Assembly (NCBI GenBank): GCA_035705985.1
Contig: DASSVP010000041.1
Span: forward strand, 1-18,127
Direction: 5' to 3'
Length of the DNA stretch: 18,127 bases
From: JACVRW01 sp035705985
Lineage (GTDB): Bacteria; Actinomycetota; Thermoleophilia; Solirubrobacterales; Thermoleophilaceae
Part shown: positions 7,066 through 15,117 of the stretch, one piece after another
Layout of the letters: each line of letters starts with the position of its first letter
Numbering within the stretch: the stretch's first letter is position 1
The notes under the pieces: generated by a model
Seen by the model: the letters and a program-made list of their open reading frames with translations, nothing else
Database searches by the model: none
Told to the model about the DNA's origin: nothing
Translations under genes and position numbers: made by a program

Positions 7066-7499
7066 GGCCGGCGGCGCGCCCGGAGCAGGTAGTCGACCTG
7101 CTCCTGCTTGCGCATGATCATGTGCTCGAGCCGGTGCTCGACCGCCTCCGAGGCGGCCTCGCGGCCGGTCGGCTCGATCGCCGCCTGGAGCGCCTCGAGC
7201 GTCTCGCCCTCGTATTCGATGAGGGCGTCGATCGCCTCGTCAGGGTTGGCCGTGAAGCTCAGCGGCGCGACCTCCGTGGTGGGCTCGCCCCCCAGCGCGG
7301 TGACCTTCTCCACCAGGCGCGTGGCGTCCTCGAGCTCCGAGAGCGAGTGCTCGCGCATCTTCTCGGCGTGCGCCTGGTACTCCAGGCCGATGACGCTTCC
7401 CGCGACCAGCGAGTAGTGGAGCACCGACCGGTGCTGTAGGCGGAGCGCCTTGTTGAGGCACTCGATCTGCTTCTCGACGTCCATTGTCTCTTCGGCCAT
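7062..7499 (-). CDS. Ferritin-like superfamily protein (bacterioferritin-like four-helix bundle)
   Basis: A 145-residue, all-helical protein that looks like a small ferritin/bacterioferritin relative. Four amphipathic helices are apparent: about 6-36, 38-69, 86-109 and 114-142. Candidate metal ligands are Glu13, Glu55, and Glu97 or Glu99. Two positions that carry histidine in bacterioferritin seem changed. The helix-2 ExxH appears as ELED (Asp58), and the last-helix EEGHIDWL-like motif appears as KQEQVDYL. The di-iron site may therefore be incomplete and iron storage is not certain. The ATG is 9 nt after the murJ stop on the same strand, suggesting co-transcription. The family assignment is from pattern recognition only. 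Confidence 0.75.
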   Translation of the reverse strand: MAEETMDVEKQIECLNKALRLQHRSVLHYSLVAGSVIGLEYQAHAEKMREHSLSELEDATRLVEKVTALGGEPTTEVAPLSFTANPDEAIDALIEYEGETLEALQAAIEPTGREAASEAVEHRLEHMIMRKQEQVDYLLRARRRP

Positions 7500-7508
7500 G
7501 AGCCGCTT

Positions 7509-9110
7509 CTACCCCCGGTCGGGGGCGCGGCTAACGAGGAGGCGGCGAATCTGCCGCGCCTCGGGCACGCGGAGCACCCACACGGCGGCCGCGTATGCGG
7601 CGGCGCCGACGGCGATGGCTGCGATCACCGCAACGGCCTGGCCGGCGAGCGAGCGGCCGAGCAGGTCGTCGAGCCCCGCCCACGTGAGATACGCGAGCGC
7701 GCCGAGGACGCCGGCGCCCGCGAGCATCCGCAGCGTCGCCGAGAGCAGCCTCGCGCCCTCGATGCCGCCCAGCTCGCGGCGTAGGATCCAGCCCTGCGCG
7801 ACGCACATGACGACCGTGCCGGCGACCGTCCCGAGCACGATGCCGGCGATCTCGAACGGCCCGTAGAGCGCGGCCGCGAGCGCGGCGTTCACCATGAGGT
7901 TCACGCCGGCGAGGGCGGTCGTGGCCCAGGGCCGCTGGAGGCTGAAGAAGGTGCGCGAGAAGAGCAGGCTCACCCCCTGGAAGGGCAGCGAGATCGACCA
8001 CCACAGAAGCGCGGTCGAGGTCAGGTCGGTGGCCTCGGGACCGAAGGCCTCGCGCTCGTACACGAGTCGCGTGATCGGCTCGGCCAGCACCGCCATCAGC
8101 ACGGCGCTCGGGATCAGGAGCAGGCAGATCTGGCGGACGCCCGTGCCCATGGTGCGGCGCAGGTCGTCGCGCGCGCCGCGAGCGGCGAAGCGCGACATGG
8201 TCGGGAACAGGATCGTGGCGATGGCGATGCTGAACAGCCCCTGCGGCAGCTGATAGATGCGGAACGCCTTGTCGATCGCGGCGGGCGCCTCCTCCGACAC
8301 GAGCGTGCCGAAGAGCGAGTTGATCAGCAGGCTCAGGTTGATGAGGCCGAGCGCGATCGTCACCGGCAGCATCAGCTTGAGCACGCGCCGCACGCGCTCG
8401 TCGCGCCAGTCGATCCGGAAGCTGAGGCTGCCGCCGCGGCCGCGAAGCCACGGCAACGGCAGGAGGAACTGAACGGTGGTCCCGGCGAGGATGCCGATCG
8501 CGTAGGCGTAGATCTCGTCCTCCTCCGGAAGCACCGGCACGAGGCCGACAAGCGCCGCGATGATCACGAGGTTCCAGGCGACGGGCGCGAGCGCGGGCAC
8601 GGCGAAGTGCTCGAACGAGTTCAACATCCCGACCACGAGCCCCGACAGAGCGAGCAACACGACGATCGGGAACATCAGCCGCGCGAGGTTGACCGTGAGG
8701 TCCTTCAGCGCCGGGTCGTCGTCGAAGCCTGGAGCGAACACGCTCATCAGCGGCTCGGCGAGCAGGATGAACAGCGCGGTGACGGCCGCGAGGATGAGGC
8801 AGATCAGGAAGAAGAGGCTCGACGCGACGCGGAAGGCCTCTTTCCGCTCGCCCTTCTCGAGCAGCTCGCTGAAGACCGGCACGAAGGCGCCCTGGAGCGC
8901 GGAGTCGGCGAACAGCGCGCGCACCAGGTTCGGCACCTGGAACGCGATCGTGAAGGCCGACATCGCGCCGGTCACGCCGAAGTAGCTTGCCGCGACGACC
9001 TCGCGCGCGAGCCCGAGCAGGCGCGAGAGCCCGGTCGCGAAGCTGAAGAACGCGGTGTTGCGCGCCAGACGGCGCGCGTCGCCGGCGCGCCCGGAGGCGT
9101 CGGTCGTCAT
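7509..9110 (-). CDS. murJ: Lipid II flippase MurJ (MviN family)
   Basis: A 533-residue polytopic membrane protein of the MOP superfamily that moves lipid II across the cytoplasmic membrane for peptidoglycan synthesis. The N-terminal signature TAFFSFATGLSRLLGLAREVVAASYFG is clear, with Arg30 and Arg36 in the cavity motif. NLVRALFADSALQGAFVPVFSE (about 61-82) is also typical. Hydrophobic segments alternate throughout, consistent with about 14 membrane helices. No C-terminal pseudokinase domain, as found in mycobacterial MviN, is present. The ATG at 9110 diverges from rpsT, with 30 nt between the start codons. The downstream ferritin-like gene follows after 9 nt. Confidence 0.95.
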   Translation of the reverse strand: MTTDASGRAGDARRLARNTAFFSFATGLSRLLGLAREVVAASYFGVTGAMSAFTIAFQVPNLVRALFADSALQGAFVPVFSELLEKGERKEAFRVASSLFFLICLILAAVTALFILLAEPLMSVFAPGFDDDPALKDLTVNLARLMFPIVVLLALSGLVVGMLNSFEHFAVPALAPVAWNLVIIAALVGLVPVLPEEDEIYAYAIGILAGTTVQFLLPLPWLRGRGGSLSFRIDWRDERVRRVLKLMLPVTIALGLINLSLLINSLFGTLVSEEAPAAIDKAFRIYQLPQGLFSIAIATILFPTMSRFAARGARDDLRRTMGTGVRQICLLLIPSAVLMAVLAEPITRLVYEREAFGPEATDLTSTALLWWSISLPFQGVSLLFSRTFFSLQRPWATTALAGVNLMVNAALAAALYGPFEIAGIVLGTVAGTVVMCVAQGWILRRELGGIEGARLLSATLRMLAGAGVLGALAYLTWAGLDDLLGRSLAGQAVAVIAAIAVGAAAYAAAVWVLRVPEARQIRRLLVSRAPDRG

Positions 9111-9122
9111 GAGATCGCCCGC

Positions 9123-9128
9123 TACACT
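9123..9128 (+). promoter_or_regulatory. Putative -10 box of rpsT
   Basis: TACACT matches TAnnnT and lies 12 nt before the rpsT ATG, which would give a leader of only about 5-6 nt. This agrees with the absence of a Shine-Dalgarno sequence. The upstream stretch overlaps the start of murJ. No good -35 is visible. Confidence 0.45.
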
Positions 9129-9140
9129 CTCGGGCCGTCA

Positions 9141-9404
9141 ATGGCCAACATCGCCTCACAAGAAAAGCGGATCCATCGGGCGGAGCGCGAGCGTCTCGAG
9201 AATCGGCGCCGCACCTCGCAGGTCAAGACCTGGTTCCGCAGGCTGGAGAACGCCGTCTCCAGCGGCGACCCGTCGCGCGCCGATGACGAGTTCCGCGTGC
9301 TCGTCTCGCGGATCGACAAGGCCGTGAAGTCGGGCGCTCTGCACCGCAACAGCGGCGCCCGCAAGAAGGCGCGCGCGGCGCGCATCCGCAGCTCGCTCTC
9401 CTAG
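9141..9404 (+). CDS. rpsT: 30S ribosomal protein S20
   Basis: An 87-residue, very basic helical protein with the S20 pattern: MANIASQEKRIHRAERERLENRRRTSQVKTWFRRLENAV, then a middle acidic turn, then SRIDKAVKSGALHRNSGARKKARAARIRSSL. S20 binds 16S rRNA early in assembly of the small subunit. Length and motif order match the family. The ATG has no Shine-Dalgarno sequence, and a TACACT box 12 nt upstream suggests a near-leaderless mRNA. An aldehyde dehydrogenase starts 5 nt after the stop, with no terminator between them. Confidence 0.97.
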   Translation: MANIASQEKRIHRAERERLENRRRTSQVKTWFRRLENAVSSGDPSRADDEFRVLVSRIDKAVKSGALHRNSGARKKARAARIRSSLS

Positions 9405-9409
9405 CTTCG

Positions 9410-10903
9410 TTGGAGACCCGGCTTCTCATCCGCGGCGAGCAGGTCGCGGGCGATGGCGAGGCGCTGCCCGTGGAGAACCCGGCGACCGAGGAGACGCTCG
9501 CGGAGGTTCGCTCTCCGTCGCCCGAGCAACTCGACGCCGCGGTTGCCGCTGCGAACGAGGCATTCAAGGGGTGGGCTTCGACCCCGGCGGTTGAGCGTGC
9601 GGATCTGCTCCACGAGATCGCCGCACGGCTCCGCGCGCACGCCGATGAGCTCGCGCATGCGATGACGCTCGAGGGCGGGAAGCCGCTGATCGAGAACTCG
9701 GACGAGGTCGGCTGGACCGCCGCGGCCTTCGACTACTACGCCGAGATGGGGCGCAACTTCGCGGGGCGCGTGATTCCCTCGATCGAGTCCACGCAGCTCG
9801 CTCTGGTCGTCAAGGAGCCGATCGGGCCGTGGGCCTGCATCGTTCCGTGGAACTACCCGCTGCTGCTGCTCTCGTGGAAGGTGGCGCCGGCGATCGCCGC
9901 CGGCAACACGGTCGTGGCGAAGCCGTCGGAGCTGACGCCGCTGTCGACGCTGATGCTGGCCGAGTGCTTCGAGCACCTGCCGCCGGGCGTGGTGAACATC
10001 GTGGCCGGCGCCGGCGACGTGGGCTCGGCGCTCGTCGGCGATCCGCGCATCGAGGGAGTCGCCTTCACCGGATCGGTCGAGACCGGCAAGAAGGTCGCGG
10101 CGGCATGCGCCTCGCGCGTGGCTCGCATGAACCTCGAGATGGGCGGCAAGGACCCGTTCATCGTCTGCGCGGACGTGGCCGGCGATGTTTCCGTGGCCGC
10201 TCGCGGCGGGGCGTGGGCCGCCTATCTCAACGCCGGGCAGGTCTGCACGTCGGCGGAGCGGTTCTACGTCGCGCGCGAGGTGTACGACGACTTCGTCTCC
10301 GAGTTCGTCGACTACACGAGCTCGCTTCGCGTCGGCGATCCCCTCGATGCCTCGACCGACGTGGGCCCGATGGTCTCCGGCCCGCAGCGCGCGAAGGTGG
10401 AAGCCCAGGTGGACGCCGCCGTCTCCGCGGGCGCCACGCTGCTCGTGGGCGGTGACAGGGCCGGGCACGAGCGCGGCCACTATCTCGCGCCCGCGGTGGT
10501 CACCGGCGCGCCCGACTCCACAGCGCTGCTGCGCGAGGAGACCTTCGGGCCGGTGGCGCCGATCGTGCCGGTCGACTCGCTCGACGAGGCGATCCGCCTC
10601 GCGAATGCCACGCGCTTCGGGTTGGGAGCGAACGTCTACACGCGCGACCTCGAGACCGCGGTGCGCTGCATGCGCGAGATCCAGGCCGGAACCGTGTGGA
10701 TCAACGATCCACTGACGGACAACGACGCCGGCCCGTTCGGCGGGATGAAGCAGTCGGGCTTCGGGCGCGAGCTCGGCCAGGAGGGTCTGGAGGCGTTCCA
10801 GGACACGAAGCACGTCCACATCGAGACGAAGATCGCGCCGAAGGAGTGGTGGTACCCATACGGGTCGTCGGGCTCGACACCGCCCGACGGCGCGGGCGCC
10901 TAA
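9410..10903 (+). CDS. NAD(P)-dependent aldehyde dehydrogenase (betaine/aminobutyraldehyde dehydrogenase-like)
   Basis: A 497-residue ALDH-superfamily enzyme that oxidises an aldehyde to its acid. The catalytic set is complete: Asn148 in VPWNYPLLLLSWKVAPA, Glu243 in NLEMGGKDPF and Cys279 in NAGQVCTSAERFYV. The cofactor-binding KPSELTPL and FTGSVETGKK are also present, as is EETFGPVAPIVPV. The C-terminus has FGGMKQSGFGRELGQEGLEAFQDTKHVHI. The closest named subgroup by eye is betaine- or aminobutyraldehyde dehydrogenase, but the substrate cannot be fixed. The start is TTG at 9410, which gives a normal family N-terminus (TRLLIRGEQVAG). No ribosome site is visible, and the gene probably relies on the rpsT transcript. 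It ends before a strong hairpin. Confidence 0.94.
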   Translation: METRLLIRGEQVAGDGEALPVENPATEETLAEVRSPSPEQLDAAVAAANEAFKGWASTPAVERADLLHEIAARLRAHADELAHAMTLEGGKPLIENSDEVGWTAAAFDYYAEMGRNFAGRVIPSIESTQLALVVKEPIGPWACIVPWNYPLLLLSWKVAPAIAAGNTVVAKPSELTPLSTLMLAECFEHLPPGVVNIVAGAGDVGSALVGDPRIEGVAFTGSVETGKKVAAACASRVARMNLEMGGKDPFIVCADVAGDVSVAARGGAWAAYLNAGQVCTSAERFYVAREVYDDFVSEFVDYTSSLRVGDPLDASTDVGPMVSGPQRAKVEAQVDAAVSAGATLLVGGDRAGHERGHYLAPAVVTGAPDSTALLREETFGPVAPIVPVDSLDEAIRLANATRFGLGANVYTRDLETAVRCMREIQAGTVWINDPLTDNDAGPFGGMKQSGFGRELGQEGLEAFQDTKHVHIETKIAPKEWWYPYGSSGSTPPDGAGA

Positions 10904-10911
10904 CGCCGAAG

Positions 10912-10952
10912 CGTCCTGGTTAGGGCTCAGATATGAAGCCCTAACCAGGACG
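10912..10952. terminator. Perfect 16-bp hairpin between convergent ALDH and holA (likely bidirectional terminator)
   Basis: The left arm 10912-10927 is exactly complementary to the right arm 10937-10952, with a 9-nt loop CAGATATGA. It is the strongest inverted repeat seen in the window and lies between two genes that converge. There is no T-tract on either side, so it is not a classic U-tail terminator. Such U-less hairpins are common at gene ends in high-GC Actinobacteria. It would serve both strands. Confidence 0.7.
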
Positions 10953-10978
10953 GTCGACGCCTCAGTGCTGCCGTTCGC

Positions 10979-11941
10979 CTAGTTCGCCGCCCGAGCGAGT
11001 GCGACAGAAAACGCCGCCTCCTCGTCCACGCGGACCTCGCCGCCTCCTCGTAGCTCCACCTCGAGGTCGGCGAACACGATGAGGGCACGTTCCAGCGTGG
11101 CCACATCGGCCTTCTTCGCCCGAGCGATCACCTTCTTCGCCGCCCACGGCGGCCCCTTCAGCGCCTCGCCGACCTTCGAGTCGGGCATGCCCGCCTGGAG
11201 CAGCGACGCCGCCTGATGCACCTCGCGCAGCCGCCGAACCACCGGCCAGATCAGCTTGTTCGGCCGCTCGCCGTGGGCCTCGAGCCGCTCGGCGAGCTCG
11301 ATCGTGGCGCGGAGATCGCCCGCGACGAGCGCATCGGCGAGGTCGTAGGCGCCGGGCGCGGTGTCGGAGGCGACGAGCCGCTCCACGTCGGCGGCCGCCA
11401 CGTTCGGCGACGGATGGAGCGCGATCCCGATCTTCTCCAGCTCGCGCGACAGCCGCTGCTGGCTCGTGCCCACCCGCGCGACGAGCTCCTTGGCCGCCTC
11501 ACCCTCGAGCTGGAGCCCCAGCTCGCGGGCGTGGCCGATGCACCACCTCGGGAGCTCCCATGGCTTCGGCGCAGCGTATTCGCGTGTTTCCCCGCCGGCC
11601 TTCTCGACGGCCTTCGAGAGCTGCTTCGTGGCTTTTCCTCTTGCGATGAGGACCAGCACGGTCTCGGGCGGCAGGTCCTTCAGGGCCTCCTCGAGCGGAC
11701 CGAGCTGAGCCGCCTTCCAGGCGGCCACGTCATCCACGAGCAGGTAGCGCGTGGCCGTGTCGAAGCTGAGCATCGCGAGCGACCCCGCGACCTCCGCCGG
11801 ATCGGTCTGACGGGCATCGAAGGTCTCGAGCCCGCCGGGGCCCCGTTCCTTCTCGGCACGCTTGCGAACCCGAGCGCGCCAAGCGTCGATCTTGGCGTCA
11901 TCGTCGCCGCAGACGAGGTAGGCGGGCTTCAGGTCGGCCAC
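10979..11941 (-). CDS. holA: DNA polymerase III delta subunit
   Basis: The clamp-loader delta subunit opens the beta sliding clamp. From GTG 11941 it has 320 residues, normal for HolA. It shows the N-terminal YLVCGDDDAKIDAWRARV strand-helix and RYLLVDDVAAWK (a Walker-B-like but inactive region). These are followed by LVLIARGKATKQLSKAVEKAGGE, then ARVGTSQQRLSRELEKIGI and the C-terminal LRATIELAERLEAHGERPNKLIWPVVRRLREV. The frame is open to a GTG at 12007, but those 22 residues are low-complexity and lack family similarity. The 11941 start is supported by a TAGACT box exactly 7 nt upstream. It follows comEC after 94 nt on the same strand, the usual actinobacterial comEA-comEC-holA order. Confidence 0.93.
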   Translation of the reverse strand: MADLKPAYLVCGDDDAKIDAWRARVRKRAEKERGPGGLETFDARQTDPAEVAGSLAMLSFDTATRYLLVDDVAAWKAAQLGPLEEALKDLPPETVLVLIARGKATKQLSKAVEKAGGETREYAAPKPWELPRWCIGHARELGLQLEGEAAKELVARVGTSQQRLSRELEKIGIALHPSPNVAAADVERLVASDTAPGAYDLADALVAGDLRATIELAERLEAHGERPNKLIWPVVRRLREVHQAASLLQAGMPDSKVGEALKGPPWAAKKVIARAKKADVATLERALIVFADLEVELRGGGEVRVDEEAAFSVALARAAN

Positions 11942-11948
11942 GAGAGGC

Positions 11949-11954
11949 AGTCTA
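11949..11954 (-). promoter_or_regulatory. Putative -10 box giving a leaderless holA transcript
   Basis: TAGACT on the minus strand is separated by 7 nt from the GTG at 11941. Transcription from this box would start at the start codon itself. This would let holA be transcribed separately from comEC. No Shine-Dalgarno sequence or clear -35 is visible. Confidence 0.45.
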
Positions 11955-12035
11955 CGAGCGCCGCCGGAGCATCCGACCGCCCCGCGCCCGAGCCGCCCGC
12001 CGCCCACGCCGGCATCCCCCCGATCTCCGGGCTCG

Positions 12036-14462
12036 TCAGTGCTCGGCTCGGACCTGCATCCGGCCCCGCTCGACCGTGAGCGTGACGGTTCCGTCGCGGT
12101 CCGTTCGGTAGGTCGTCACACGGGCGCGTTCGAGGGCGGCGAGGGTTGCCCCGGTCGGGTGGCCGTACGTGTTCGGCCCTACTTCGATGGCCGCCACCTG
12201 TGGCCGCAGCCGCTCGAGCACCGAGGGGAGGCCGGGGTCGGCGCTGCCGTGGTGGGGCACCTTCATCGCCTCCACGTCCGGGAGGTCGAGCGGGAGGAGG
12301 GACCCGCTCTCGGCGTCGGCGGAGAGCAGCAGGTCGAACGACCCCGCGCTGACCACCGCGACCACCGCGCGCGGGTTGGGATCCTCCGGAGCCGGGCCTG
12401 GGGGGCGCGGTGGCGGCGACAGGATCTCGATGAGCAGGCCGCCCGCGCGAAGAGTAAGCGGCGCTGTGGCCGCGACGCGCCGGATGCCGCGCTGCGCAGC
12501 CTCGTCGAGGACGGCCTGGAAGCCGGGATCGGCGCTCCCGTCGCCGCCGTCGAGCAGCAGGCCGACGGGATGGTGCGCGAGCACGTCCACGAGGCCGCCG
12601 TGATGGTCGCGCGAGGCGTGGGTCGCCACCACGATGGCGAGTCGCCGGACACCCGCCCGGCGAAGCAGCCGGGTGACCCCGCCCTCGGGCGGGCCGCCGT
12701 CGAACAGGACCGCGGTGCCGTCGGGATGCTGCACGAGCGTGGCGTCGCCCTGGCCGACATCGAGGAAGCGCACGGTTAGCTCGCCGGGTGGCGAGGGCGC
12801 GCCCAGACCCGCCGCAGTCGCGAGCCCGAGCGCGGCGACGACGGCGAGGACTACGCCGATCCGAACCGGCAGCGGCGCCCGCCGCCAGGCCGCCGCGCGC
12901 TCGGCGAAGCGGCGTGCCGGGATGCCGGCGCACATCCGTTTCCTCGTTCGCGCTCGCAGGCAGATGAGCGCGGCCGCGACCGCTGCGTAGGCGCCGCACA
13001 CGGCGGCCGGCGATCGCAGCGGCAGCTCCAGCTGGCCGCCCGGCAGGTCGGCGCATCGCTCGGCCACGCGCTCGAGGTAGGCAAGAGGGAGCCGGGTGGG
13101 TGGGCCGAGCAGCCCTGCGACCTCATCCGCAAGCGGTACCGCGCCGCCTGCGAGGCCGAGCGCTCCCTTCGTCATCCCGAGCCACATCGCCGGGGCCACA
13201 GCCGGGAGCGCCACCAGATTCGCGAGCAGCCCGGCCACCGGCACGGTGCCGAAGTGGTGAGCCACGAGCGGGGCGGTGGCCACCGTCGCGGCCGCCGTGA
13301 TCGCGATCCCGTCGGCCAGCCCGCGCACCAGGGCGCGCGTAAGCGTCCGATCCGGGTCACGGAAGAGCTCGAGCGCGCCGCGGGCGAGCGCCGCGGCGAG
13401 TGGCCGGCCGAGCACCAGGATGCCCGCGACCGCGACGAACGACAGCTGCCAGCCTGGATCCCCGGCGGCGCGCGGGCTCAGCGCCAGTGTCGCCGCCGCC
13501 GCGAGCAGAAGGGCGTACCAGCGCGAGGCGGGTCGCGACAGCATCGTCGCCGCGATTCCGGCCGCGCCCATGATGCCCGCACGCTGGAGCGACGGGCCCG
13601 CCCCCGCGAGCGGGACGTACAGGGCGACGAGCACGAGCAGCGCCCCGCCGCGAGCGACCGGACCAAGGCGCGCGACCGCCAGGAGCGGCAGCGCGAGCGC
13701 GACCAGCAGCATCACGTTCTGGCCGCTCACCGCGAGCAGGTGGGCGAGCCCGGAGTCACGCCAGTCCTGCCGGGTCGCCTCGTCGATCTCCTCGTCCTGG
13801 CCGAGGACCATCCCCCGCGCGAGCGCGGCCTCGCTCGCCGGAAGACCAGCGGCGACGGCACGCTCCGCGCGTTCGCGCATGCGGTCGAGCGCCCCGGCCA
13901 GCCCGCCGCGCCGCCGGCCCGCGGCCGCGGCGCGATCGAGCAGGAGCTCACCGACGACCCCGCGCCGACGGAGATGGGCGCTGAAGTCGAACGAGTCCGC
14001 GTCGCCCTTCGTGGTCCCGACCGGCCTCAGCCTGCCCGTGACGACGAGCTCGGTCCCGATCGACGCGCTCGGCGGGAGGTGTGTCCAGCGCGGGACACGC
14101 ATCAGGAGCCGGACACCGGAGAGCCTGCCGCCGGCCACCTCGACCTCGGCCGACGAGCCGAACGCCGACACGCGAGGACGTGTCACGAGATGCCCATGAA
14201 GGTCGCGGACCGAGCCGTCCCGCACACGCTCGGCCGGTGCATCGAGGGCAGCGAGCCGCGCGTCGCCGATCGCGGCACCCGTGACAAGCAGGCCTGCGGA
14301 CAGAGCGGCCACGAAGGGCATCCGGCCCAGGAGCAGCACGGCCGGCACAGCGGCCGCCGCGCCGAGGGCGATGGCCGGTGCCCCGTTTGAGAGGACGAGA
14401 CCGGCGGCAAGCGACCCGACCCCCAGATGGAACGGGCGTGCCGCGAGTGTCTCGAGGATCAC
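12036..14462 (-). CDS. comEC: ComEC/Rec2-family DNA-uptake channel protein with C-terminal metallo-beta-lactamase domain
   Basis: An 808-residue membrane protein that forms the channel moving single-stranded DNA into the cytoplasm during transformation. The N-terminal membrane helices and DUF4131-type soluble domain lie in about the first 180 residues. The Competence domain follows with the signature SGLAHLLAVSGQNVMLLVAL and many hydrophobic segments. The last 250 residues form the metallo-beta-lactamase-like domain: FLDVGQGDATLVQHPDGTAVLFDGG, ATHASRDHHGGL with the H-x3-DH metal motif, LLLSADAE and VPHHGS. All three domains are present and uninterrupted, so it may be functional. The start ATG overlaps the comEA stop by 4 nt (ATGA). 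No other competence genes lie in the window, so natural transformation itself is not shown. Confidence 0.94.
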   Translation of the reverse strand: MILETLAARPFHLGVGSLAAGLVLSNGAPAIALGAAAAVPAVLLLGRMPFVAALSAGLLVTGAAIGDARLAALDAPAERVRDGSVRDLHGHLVTRPRVSAFGSSAEVEVAGGRLSGVRLLMRVPRWTHLPPSASIGTELVVTGRLRPVGTTKGDADSFDFSAHLRRRGVVGELLLDRAAAAGRRRGGLAGALDRMRERAERAVAAGLPASEAALARGMVLGQDEEIDEATRQDWRDSGLAHLLAVSGQNVMLLVALALPLLAVARLGPVARGGALLVLVALYVPLAGAGPSLQRAGIMGAAGIAATMLSRPASRWYALLLAAAATLALSPRAAGDPGWQLSFVAVAGILVLGRPLAAALARGALELFRDPDRTLTRALVRGLADGIAITAAATVATAPLVAHHFGTVPVAGLLANLVALPAVAPAMWLGMTKGALGLAGGAVPLADEVAGLLGPPTRLPLAYLERVAERCADLPGGQLELPLRSPAAVCGAYAAVAAALICLRARTRKRMCAGIPARRFAERAAAWRRAPLPVRIGVVLAVVAALGLATAAGLGAPSPPGELTVRFLDVGQGDATLVQHPDGTAVLFDGGPPEGGVTRLLRRAGVRRLAIVVATHASRDHHGGLVDVLAHHPVGLLLDGGDGSADPGFQAVLDEAAQRGIRRVAATAPLTLRAGGLLIEILSPPPRPPGPAPEDPNPRAVVAVVSAGSFDLLLSADAESGSLLPLDLPDVEAMKVPHHGSADPGLPSVLERLRPQVAAIEVGPNTYGHPTGATLAALERARVTTYRTDRDGTVTLTVERGRMQVRAEH

Positions 14463-15055
14463 GGCTGGAGTGCTTCGCGCAGCGTGGCGAGTCGCTTCTC
14501 GCCAATTCCCTCGACCTGGGACAGCCGGTCGAGCGACCGGAAGCCGCCGCCTTCGTCACGGAACTCGATGATTCGCTGCGCGAGGGTCGGCCCAATGCCG
14601 TCGATCGCGTCGAGCTGCTCGACGGTCGCGGTCGAGAGGTGGACTGGCGCACCCGAGCCCAGGGCTGCTGCGCTGCCGGGCGCGGCGGCGGTCGCGCCGC
14701 GCTTGGGCACCAGGATCTGCTGCCCGTCCTCGAGACGCGCGGCCAGGTTCACCAGAGTCAGGTCCGCGCGCCGGGTCGGGCCGCCGGCCCGCTCCAGCGC
14801 CATCGCGACTCGCGCGCCTTCCGGCACTTGCATCAGGCCGGGCCGCCGGACGGCGCCCGCCACGTGCACGTAGACCTCCGCGGCCGGCCGGGCCCGAGAG
14901 CCAGGCGCTCCGTCGAGCCGGACGGCGCCCGGGCGATCGATTGCGACCGGAGGCGGCCCCGCATCGCCGCCTCCGAGCAGCCGCATTCCCGCCAGCACCG
15001 CCAGGACTCCGGCCACCGCCCAGATCAAGAGCGTCGAGCGGGAGCCGGCCGGCAT
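14459..15055 (-). CDS. comEA: ComEA-type DNA receptor (SLBB plus helix-hairpin-helix)
   Basis: A 198-residue membrane-anchored DNA-binding protein that captures double-stranded DNA for ComEC. One N-terminal membrane segment (about 7-27, STLLIWAVAGVLAVLAGMRLL) anchors it. A Pro/Gly-rich linker leads to an SLBB domain (about 61-117, EVYVHVAGAVRRPGLMQVPEGARV to DGQQILVPKRG). The C-terminal tandem helix-hairpin-helix (about 138-198) contains HLSTATVEQLDAIDGIGPTLAQRIIEFRDEGGGF and SQVEGIGEKRLATLREAL. Domain order and size match actinobacterial ComEA. It is the first gene of the comEA-comEC-holA unit. Confidence 0.93.
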   Translation of the reverse strand: MPAGSRSTLLIWAVAGVLAVLAGMRLLGGGDAGPPPVAIDRPGAVRLDGAPGSRARPAAEVYVHVAGAVRRPGLMQVPEGARVAMALERAGGPTRRADLTLVNLAARLEDGQQILVPKRGATAAAPGSAAALGSGAPVHLSTATVEQLDAIDGIGPTLAQRIIEFRDEGGGFRSLDRLSQVEGIGEKRLATLREALQP

Positions 15056-15061
15056 GGGCCG

Positions 15062-15067
15062 AACGTA
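15062..15067 (-). promoter_or_regulatory. Putative -10 box of the comEA-comEC(-holA) operon
   Basis: TACGTT on the minus strand lies 6 nt before the comEA ATG, again a leaderless-type spacing. The gap 15056-15117 between comEA and the acylphosphatase stop holds no other recognisable feature. Confidence 0.33.
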
Positions 15068-15117
15068 CGGGCGGGACGGTTACAGGTGGGCGGCGAGGGT
15101 GACGGCGGCGTTGCTTT

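Noticed and set aside
7512..7525. CCCCCG-GT-CGGGGG inverted repeat as a murJ terminator
   Set aside because: It lies within the last codons of murJ and just before the next co-oriented gene. With a 2-nt loop it is probably a chance GC palindrome.
11942..12007. Longer holA start at GTG 12007
   Set aside because: The additional 22 residues are Gly/Arg-rich and unlike HolA. The GTG at 11941 begins the conserved strand and has a TAGACT box 7 nt upstream.
13254..14390. Long plus-strand open frames (378 and 307 codons) opposite comEC
   Set aside because: They are shadows of comEC, whose membrane segments, Competence motif and metallo-beta-lactamase motifs are all on the minus strand.
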